Below are positions 7,557-12,986 of a stretch of 12,986 nucleotides of DNA, in pieces. The DNA lies in the NCBI GenBank assembly GCA_900769525.1, contig CAAGGY010000079.1:1-12986 (forward strand), given 5' to 3'. The first letter of the stretch is position 1; each line of letters starts with the position of its first letter. Origin of the DNA: an uncultured Alistipes sp. (GTDB taxonomy: Bacteria > Bacteroidota > Bacteroidia > Bacteroidales > Rikenellaceae). The position numbers were made by a program, and so were the translations under genes. The notes under the pieces were generated by a model. That model did no database searches. It saw only the letters and a program-made list of their open reading frames with translations, and was not told the origin of the DNA.

Positions 7557-8267
7557 TCACATCTTATTTATGGTCGAGGTCACCACCGTTGCCACCACCG
7601 CAGCGGTCTCTGTTCTCAGACGCTCACGGCCAAGCGAGATGGCCTTAAAACCATTTTGGAGTGCAAAGGTAATCTCTTCGGGCGAAAAATCACCCTCTGG
7701 ACCGATTAAAATTAGAGTTTTCTCTCCTTTTTTTAGCAAACGGCCCAAATATTCACGCTCGCCGAGCTCCGAATTGCAGTGTGCAATAAACTTTGCGCCC
7801 TCGAATGGCATGGTGATAACATCTCGCACCGAGGTGAGTGGGTGCAGCACGGGGTGGTAGGCCTTGAGCGACTGCTTGACTGCCGAGGTCACAACCTTCT
7901 GCTCACGGTCGAGTTTTAGTTGCCTACGCTCCGAGTGGTCGCACTCGATTGGGTATATCTCCGATATGCCCACTTCGGTAGATTTTTCCAAAAACCACTC
8001 AAATCTATCAATAATTTTTGTAGGAGCGATGGCGACGGTGAGTTCGTAGTCCATCTTCTGATACTCATGTTCACTCTCAACCACCTCTACAACACAACGT
8101 TTTGCGTTGGCATCCACTACTTTACAGCGATGCATAGTACCACGTCCATCGGTGATATGAAGCTCATCACCCGGCTCCATTCTAAGCACTCTAACACAGT
8201 GTTTTGACTCCTCTTCAGAGAGCGTATATCGAGGCAAAGTTATCTCAGGGGCGTAAAATAGTTGCAT
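7557..8267 (-). CDS. rsmE: 16S rRNA (uracil(1498)-N(3))-methyltransferase RsmE
   Basis: This 236-residue protein is of normal length for RsmE, a SPOUT-fold enzyme that methylates N3 of U1498 of 16S rRNA in the small subunit, using S-adenosylmethionine. An N-terminal PUA-like RNA-binding part carries HCVRVLRMEPGDEL (23-36) and DGRGT. The C-terminal knotted domain carries the cofactor motifs LIGPEGDFSPEE (187-198) and SLGRERLRTETAA (211-223), followed by hydrophobic TAAVVATVV. The start ATG at 8267-8265 lies about 26 bases from the TAACTTTG element on the minus strand at 8300-8293, consistent with a short leader. It is probably the promoter-proximal gene of the transcript that continues into the six hyf-like genes, with no functional link evident. 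Confidence 0.96.
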   Translation of the reverse strand: MQLFYAPEITLPRYTLSEEESKHCVRVLRMEPGDELHITDGRGTMHRCKVVDANAKRCVVEVVESEHEYQKMDYELTVAIAPTKIIDRFEWFLEKSTEVGISEIYPIECDHSERRQLKLDREQKVVTSAVKQSLKAYHPVLHPLTSVRDVITMPFEGAKFIAHCNSELGEREYLGRLLKKGEKTLILIGPEGDFSPEEITFALQNGFKAISLGRERLRTETAAVVATVVTSTINKM

Positions 8268-8292
8268 AGCAAGTATAATTTTGTTAACTTTG
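8262..8292 (+). promoter_or_regulatory. Bacteroidota-type promoter for the M3 peptidase pair
   Basis: TTG at 8262-8264 and TAACTTTG at 8285-8292 are separated by 20 bases, matching the Bacteroidota housekeeping consensus (TTG or TTTG, 19-21 bases, TAnnTTTG). Transcription would begin near 8298, leaving a leader of about 20 A-rich bases before the ATG at 8318. The -33 element overlaps the first codons of the divergent rsmE gene. Confidence 0.72.
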
Positions 8293-8301
8293 CAAAGTTA
8301 A
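8284..8301. repeat. 18-bp perfect palindrome in the divergent promoter
   Basis: TTAACTTTGCAAAGTTAA is its own reverse complement over all 18 bases. It consists of two back-to-back -7 elements. It may simply be a compact bidirectional promoter core, or it may also be an operator for a dimeric regulator; the sequence alone does not decide. Confidence 0.8.
8293..8300 (-). promoter_or_regulatory. Probable -7 element of the rsmE-hyf promoter
   Basis: CAAAGTTA on the plus strand reads TAACTTTG on the minus strand, a full match to the TAnnTTTG -7 element, abutting the plus-strand -7 element with no gap. Transcription would start near 8287, about 20 bases before the rsmE ATG. The expected -33 position, inside the start of the divergent peptidase gene, shows only GTTTC (8324-8320) and no full TTTG, so this side looks weaker than the plus-strand promoter. 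It is the only plausible promoter seen for rsmE and the six following genes. Confidence 0.5.
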
Positions 8302-8317
8302 TTAAAAAATCCTATAG

Positions 8318-10606
8318 ATGAAACGCATTTTTCTATTATTGTCACTAATCACAGCAATTACGATGAATTATTCGTGCAAGAGTGAAGCAAACGTTGAGAG
8401 CGGCAACCCGCTACTCGAGGAGTGGTCAAGCGATAAGCACATCCCTCCATTCGACAAGATTCGCACTGAGCACTACGAGCCAGCCTTTGAGGCAGCTATG
8501 CAGATGCACCAGGACGAGATTACTGCTATTGTCCGCTCAACAGAGGAGCCTACGTTCGACAATGTTATCTTGGCATTGGATAACTCAGGCATTAAGCTCA
8601 TGGATATCCTCAACGTATTTGGTATGTTGTCATCATCGGATCTCGACGACCAGATGCAGGAGGTGCAGAACCGCATGATGCCTCGTATTGACGAGCACTA
8701 CAACGCCATTATGCTCAACGACTCGCTCTTTATTCGTGTCAAGGCTGTATACGATAAGCGTGCTGACCTTAAGCTCGATGAGCTCCAGACACGCCTCTTG
8801 GAGAAGACCTACAACGACTTCGTGCGCTCAGGCGCTCTGCTTGAGGGCGAGAAGAAGGCTCGCTTAATGCAGATCAACACCGAGCTCTCGGCTCTTACTA
8901 TCCGCTTTGGCAACAACCTCCTCTCGGAGAATGGTGCCTTTGTTCTTGAGCTTAATGCCGAGCAAGTAGCTGAGCTTCCAGAGGGCGTTCGCAATCAGGC
9001 CGCCGAGGCCGCAAAGGCTATGGGCAAGGAGGGCTTCGTCTTTACCCTCGACAAGCCAAGCATGCTCCCATTCCTTACGCACTCTACCAATCGTGAGCTC
9101 CGTCGCCAGCTCTACGATGGTTACCTCATGCGAGGCAACAACAACAATGACAAGGATAACAAGGAGATTATCAAGCAGATGACAGCCTTGCGCATCGAGA
9201 AGGCTAACCTGCTTGGCTATAAGTCATTCTCACACTACGTCACTGCCGACCAGATGTCTGGTAGTCCAGAGGCTGTATATGGCCTTCTTGACGAGGTGTG
9301 GGAGCCAGCTCTCAAGTCAGCAAAGGAGGAGCTTGAAGAGATGAAGAAGCTCTTTGCCCAGGATCACCCTAACGAGACATTCGAGAAGTCGGATTGGTGG
9401 CACTATGCCGAGAAGGTGCGCAAGCAGAAGTATCAGCTCGACGAGGATGCTGTTCGTGAGTACCTCTCGTTCGACAACTGCCGCAATGGTATGTTCCAGC
9501 TCGCTAACCGCCTATACGGCATCACATTCCGCCCTATCGTAGCACCTCGCTACCACGCTGAGTGCACTGCATACGAGGTTATCGACGTTGACGACTCTCA
9601 TCTCGGCGTTTTGTACCTCGACCCATACCCACGCAAGACTAAGAGTGGCGGTGCATGGTGCGGCTACTTCTCTGAGCAGCGCTACGAGGATGGCAAGCGT
9701 CGTGCCCCTGTTGTAGGCATCGTCTGCAACTTCACACCTGCAGTGGGCGACACCCCATCACTTCTCACGTTCGACGAGGCGTAGACTCTGTTCCACGAGT
9801 TTGGTCACGCTCTCCACTTCCTCTTCGCCGACGTTAAGTATCGTGGTTTGGCAGAGGTTGAGGGCGACTTCGTGGAGCTCCCATCACAGATTATGGAGAA
9901 CTGGGCATTCGAGCCAGAGATTCTCAAGACCTACGCTACACACTACCGCACTGGCGAGATCATCCCAGAGCGTCTTATCAGCAAGATGCAGAATGCATCA
10001 CTCTTCAACCAGGGCTTCATCACCACTGAGCTCTGCGCAGCAGCCCTCATCGACATGGATATCCACACTTTGGAGTCTATGCCTGAGAACTTCGACGTTG
10101 TAGAGTTCGAGAAGCAGAACCTTGCAGGTCGTCGTGGCCTCTTCCCACAGATTGAGCCTCGCTACCGCTACACCTACTTCGCCCACATCTTCAACGGTGG
10201 CTACTCATCGGGCTACTACTTCTACCTCTGGGCTGAGGTACTCGATAAGGATGCATTTGCAGCCTTCAAGGAGCGTCGTGACATCTGCGACAAGGAGCTC
10301 GCACACAGCTTCCGCTTCGACCTCTTGGCACAGGGTGGTCAGAAGCCAGGTATGGATATGTACCGCAAGTTCCGTGGCGCAGCACCCGACAAGAAGCCTA
10401 TGCTTCGTGCTCGTGGCCTTTGGAAGGAGCCTGTTGTAGTCGACAGCACCGCTATGGATACCCCAGAGGTACGCATGGATGGCAATAACACCGTTCGCCC
10501 ATTCGAGACCAAGACACTCGATAAGACACCTAAGGGCATTGCCTCACCAACACTTCCCAAGAAGCCAGCACCTCGTGAGCCAAAGATGACCATCGAGAAG
10601 AAATAG
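8318..10606 (+). pseudogene. M3-family metallopeptidase (peptidyl-dipeptidase Dcp-like) lipoprotein, interrupted by an in-frame TAG
   Basis: The frame from the ATG at 8318 encodes a lipoprotein-like signal (MKRIFLLLSLITAITMNYSC, probable lipidated Cys20, lipobox imperfect) and then an M3 zinc peptidase of the Dcp/oligopeptidase type. It stops at a TAG at 9782-9784 (codon 489). Translation in the same frame continues at once with TLFHEFGHALH, carrying the zinc ligands H493 and H497 and catalytic E494, then GDFVELPSQ with the third ligand E520, and runs to a TAG at 10604-10606. The two halves make a normal family length of about 762 residues, ending in a Pro/Lys-rich tail. One base change (CAG or GAG to TAG) explains the break. 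The 488-residue product would lack the whole active site, and a restart at 9848 would lack HEFGH. The intact paralogue follows 30 bases downstream. It is probably a recent pseudogene; a sequence error is possible. Confidence 0.85.
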
Positions 10607-10636
10607 ATGAAAAACCTAATAATTTAGTATTCTTAT

Positions 10637-12739
10637 ATGAAAAAAGTAACAATCCTTATGTCAGCATTGACAATGGTTCTTGGTGGCTGTGCGCAGACAG
10701 ACAGCCTCGAGAACAACCCACTTCTCCAGGAGTGGAACACGCCTTACCAGACTCCACCATTCTCTCAGATTGAGACTAAGCACTACGAGCCTGCTATCGA
10801 CTACGCTATCGAGCAGCAGCGTGCCGAGATTGATGCTATCATCAACAACCCTGAGGAGCCTACTTTCGAGAACACTATCGTGGCTATGGAGCAGGCAGGT
10901 GGCCTTCTCAGCCGCATCTCTGGCGTATTCTTTGTGCTCAACAATAGCGATACATCGGACGAGATGCAGGCAATTGCAAACAACATCACTCCTAAGCTCA
11001 CAGAGCTTGGCAACGACATCTCGCTCAACCCTGAGCTCTTCAAGCGAGTAAAGGCTGTTTACGACAAGCGTGACGAGCTTGAGCTCGACCAGCAGGATAA
11101 GCAACTCTTGGAGGAGACTTACAGCGGCTTCGTTCGCTCAGGTGCTTTGCTCGAGGGCGAGCAGCAGGAGCTCTACCGTCAGTACACCACTGAGCTCTCA
11201 CAGGCTACTTTGAAGTTCGGCCAGAACGCTTTGGCTGCAACAAACGCTTTTGCACTCAACATCACTGACGAGGCTAAGGTTGCTGAGCTTCCTGAGTTCG
11301 TTAAGGAGGGTTTGAAGGCTGAGGCTGAGGCTCGTGGCGAGCAGGGCTGGACAGTTACTCTCCAGGCTCCAAGCTACGGTCCATTCATGACCTACTCTTC
11401 ACAGCGTGACCTTAAGGAGCAGCTCTACCGTGCTTACAACACACGTGGCATCGGTGGCGAGAGCGACAACCTCGAGGTTATCCGTCGCATCACTGAGCTT
11501 CGTCTTAAGATTGCTCAGTTGCTCGGCTATAGCTGCTATGCAGACTACGTTTTGGAGGAGAAGATGGCTGAGAATACTCCAACCGTTAACAACTTCCTCA
11601 AGGAGCTTTGCGACGCTACTCTTAACTATGCACACGAGGATGTGAAGGCAGTTACTGAGTTTGCTAAGACTCTCGGCTTCGAGGGTGAGCTCATGCCTTG
11701 GGACTGGGGCTACTACAACGAGAAGTACAAGGAGGCTAAGTACTCTATCAACGACGAGCAGATTAAGCCTTACCTCAAGCTTGAGAATGTTAAGGAGGCT
11801 GTATTTATGCTCGCTGGCAAGCTCTATGGCTTGACATTCACCGAGGTTAACAACATCGAGACCTACAACCCTGAGGCTACAGTATATGAGGTTAAGGATG
11901 CACAGGGCGAGCTTATGGCTATCCTCTACCTCGACTTCTTCCCACGTGCTTCAAAGCGTGCTGGTGCTTGGATGACAGAGTTCCGTGGTGTTAAGGTTAT
12001 CGACGGTCAGGAGCAGCGTCCTTTGGTGCAGCTCGTTATGAACTTCACAAAGCCTACTGCTACAACTCCATCACTTCTCACATTCGATGAGTTCACTACA
12101 TTCCTCCACGAGTTTGGCCACGGCTTGCACGGCATCTTGGCTAAGGGTAAGTACGAGTCAATCAACGGTACATCTGTTAAGCGTGACTTCGTAGAGCTCC
12201 CATCACAGATTATGGAGAACTGGGCTACTGAGAAGGAGTACCTCGACCTCTGGGCTAAGCACTACCAGACAGGCGAGGCTATGCCTGCTGAGCTCATCGA
12301 GAAGCTCATCGCTGCTAAGAACTACCTCGCTGCTTACTTCAACATTCGTCAGCTTTCGTTCGGTATGCTCGATATGGCATGGCACACAATCACTGAGCCA
12401 TACACAGGCGATGTTCTTGAGTTCGAGAACGCTGCTATCGCATCTACACAGGTTCTTCCAGCTGTTGAGGGTTGCGCTATGGGCCCTGCCTTCACTCATA
12501 TCTTCAGCGGTGGCTACGCAACAGGTTACTACGGCTACAAGTGGGCTGAGGTTCTCGCAGCTGATGCTTACTCATACTTCAAGGAGAAGGGCATCTTCTC
12601 TGAGGAGGTTGCTAACAAGTTCCGCACTGAGGTTTTGGAGAAGGGCGGTCACGAGCACCCTATGGATCTCTACGTTAACTTCCGTGGTCACAAGCCACAG
12701 ACTCAGGCTCTCATCGACCAGATGGGTCTTGGTAAGTAA
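10637..12739 (+). CDS. dcp: M3-family metallopeptidase (peptidyl-dipeptidase Dcp-like), lipoprotein
   Basis: An intact 700-residue zinc peptidase of family M3 that probably trims peptides, releasing C-terminal dipeptides if it behaves like Dcp. The N-terminus MKKVTILMSALTMVLGGC is a clear lipoprotein signal with an LGGC lipobox and lipidated Cys18, so the enzyme is exported and membrane-anchored, in the periplasm or on the cell surface. The catalytic motif HEFGH is at 491-495 (zinc ligands H491 and H495, catalytic E492). The third zinc ligand is E520 in RDFVELPSQ, at the usual family spacing, and the C-terminal substrate loop (HIFSGGYATGYYGYKWAEV) is present. The mature N-terminus (NPLLQEWNTPYQTPPF) closely resembles that of the upstream gene, so the two are tandem paralogues. 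No promoter is seen in the 30-base gap, so it is probably co-transcribed. Peptidyl-dipeptidase versus oligopeptidase specificity cannot be fixed from sequence. Confidence 0.92.
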   Translation: MKKVTILMSALTMVLGGCAQTDSLENNPLLQEWNTPYQTPPFSQIETKHYEPAIDYAIEQQRAEIDAIINNPEEPTFENTIVAMEQAGGLLSRISGVFFVLNNSDTSDEMQAIANNITPKLTELGNDISLNPELFKRVKAVYDKRDELELDQQDKQLLEETYSGFVRSGALLEGEQQELYRQYTTELSQATLKFGQNALAATNAFALNITDEAKVAELPEFVKEGLKAEAEARGEQGWTVTLQAPSYGPFMTYSSQRDLKEQLYRAYNTRGIGGESDNLEVIRRITELRLKIAQLLGYSCYADYVLEEKMAENTPTVNNFLKELCDATLNYAHEDVKAVTEFAKTLGFEGELMPWDWGYYNEKYKEAKYSINDEQIKPYLKLENVKEAVFMLAGKLYGLTFTEVNNIETYNPEATVYEVKDAQGELMAILYLDFFPRASKRAGAWMTEFRGVKVIDGQEQRPLVQLVMNFTKPTATTPSLLTFDEFTTFLHEFGHGLHGILAKGKYESINGTSVKRDFVELPSQIMENWATEKEYLDLWAKHYQTGEAMPAELIEKLIAAKNYLAAYFNIRQLSFGMLDMAWHTITEPYTGDVLEFENAAIASTQVLPAVEGCAMGPAFTHIFSGGYATGYYGYKWAEVLAADAYSYFKEKGIFSEEVANKFRTEVLEKGGHEHPMDLYVNFRGHKPQTQALIDQMGLGK

Positions 12740-12763
12740 TCGAGAGATTAGCAACAAAAAGTT

Positions 12764-12789
12764 AGGGGTTGTCCAAACGGACAGCCCCT
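12764..12789 (+). terminator. Hairpin after the peptidase gene, first of two
   Basis: AGGGGTTGTCC (12764-12774) and GGACAGCCCCT (12779-12789) pair over 11 bp with one G-U and a four-base AAAC loop, beginning 24 bases after the stop. Only a weak T run (TTCAT) follows, so this may be an mRNA 3'-end stabilising hairpin or a partial terminator rather than the main stop. Confidence 0.6.
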
Positions 12790-12794
12790 TCATC

Positions 12795-12825
12795 GGCGGT
12801 GAATAACATTTCACCGCCTATTTTG
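12795..12825 (+). terminator. Rho-independent terminator after the peptidase pair, second hairpin
   Basis: GGCGGTGAA (12795-12803) and TTCACCGCC (12810-12818) form a perfect 9-bp stem with a six-base loop, followed by TATTTTG. It comes just after the first hairpin and is the better terminator candidate for the plus-strand peptidase transcript. Confidence 0.72.
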
Positions 12826-12986
12826 TTGATATACATTGCATTAGGTTGTTGCGTTGTGAAACGACTTTTCTGTGCAAAACCGCTTAAACTCAAATTTTGC
12901 TCTTTGCGTGTAGTCTTCTATGTAGTATAAATTAAGTATAATTAAGATATAATATGCTAAATTATTTGGTGGTCTAAAAAATTAGA
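12826..12986. other. AT-rich intergenic tail with no gene seen
   Basis: After the second hairpin the remaining 161 bases are AT-rich, especially the end (TATAAATTAAGTATAATTAAG and what follows). I see no coding frame of convincing length, no tRNA and no exact TAnnTTTG promoter element. It may contain the upstream region of a gene outside the window. Confidence 0.4.

Noticed and set aside
7664..7671. Internal minus-strand promoter (TACCTTTG) in rsmE that could drive hyfB alone
   Set aside because: The -7 motif matches, but there is no TTG or TTTG at the right distance and the bases are explained by conserved rsmE codons. Such an 8-base match with two free positions is expected by chance.
9782..9784. 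TAG recoded as a sense codon (suppressor tRNA, alternative code or pyrrolysine)
   Set aside because: TAG is the terminal stop of the same peptidase frame (10604-10606) and of hyfF, hyfG and the fused small-subunit gene, so it works as a stop here. M3 peptidases have no known special residue at this position.
9848..10606. Independent gene starting at the ATG inside the second half of the first M3 peptidase
   Set aside because: It is the same frame as the upstream half, begins after the HEFGH motif and has no promoter or ribosome-binding signal. It is the remnant of the interrupted gene.
1..12986. CRISPR arrays, insertion sequences, tRNA or rRNA genes, att sites
   Set aside because: I saw no regularly spaced repeats, no transposase reading frame or terminal inverted repeats, and no cloverleaf or rRNA segments in the short intergenic spaces.

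Overview
The window looks like a chromosomal piece of a Bacteroidota genome, most likely a gut-type member of the Bacteroidales; a closer placement such as Alistipes/Rikenellaceae would be a guess. Four things point there. The left edge carries the first codons of a Bacteroidota-type primary sigma factor (RpoD). The central promoter has the TTG-N20-TAnnTTTG form used by this phylum. The start codons lack clear Shine-Dalgarno sequences. The two M3 peptidases are lipoproteins of the kind common in this group.

Layout, left to right. Positions 1-69 (minus) are the start of rpoD, cut by the window edge. Positions 174-215 are an intrinsic terminator for the minus-strand operon that follows. Positions 242-7526 (minus) hold six tightly packed genes in the order hyfB, hyfC, hyfE, hyfF, hyfG and a fused hyfH-hyfI (read right to left), encoding a membrane complex related to hydrogenase-4 and complex I. 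rsmE (7557-8267, minus) lies 30 bases upstream and is probably the first gene of the same transcript. A compact divergent promoter around an 18-bp perfect palindrome (8284-8301) separates this block from a plus-strand pair of M3-family metallopeptidase genes (8318-10606 and 10637-12739), which is followed by two hairpins.

The six-gene complex keeps the ion-translocating membrane arm: two antiporter-like subunits, a NuoH-like subunit and a HyfE/NuoK-like subunit. The lysines and glutamates expected for proton pumping are visible. The catalytic arm has lost its metal chemistry. Neither nickel-binding CxxC pair is present in the large subunit, and all four cysteines that should hold the proximal [4Fe-4S] cluster in the small subunit are replaced. 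Only a ferredoxin-like domain fused to the small subunit keeps enough cysteines for one cluster. This places it with the energy-converting-hydrogenase-related (Ehr-type) complexes rather than true hydrogenases. It is the most interesting system in the window because its electron path and reaction are not apparent.

The first M3 peptidase gene has a single in-frame TAG three codons before its zinc-binding HEFGH motif, with an otherwise intact frame on both sides, so it is probably a recent pseudogene (or a sequence error). Its downstream paralogue is intact.
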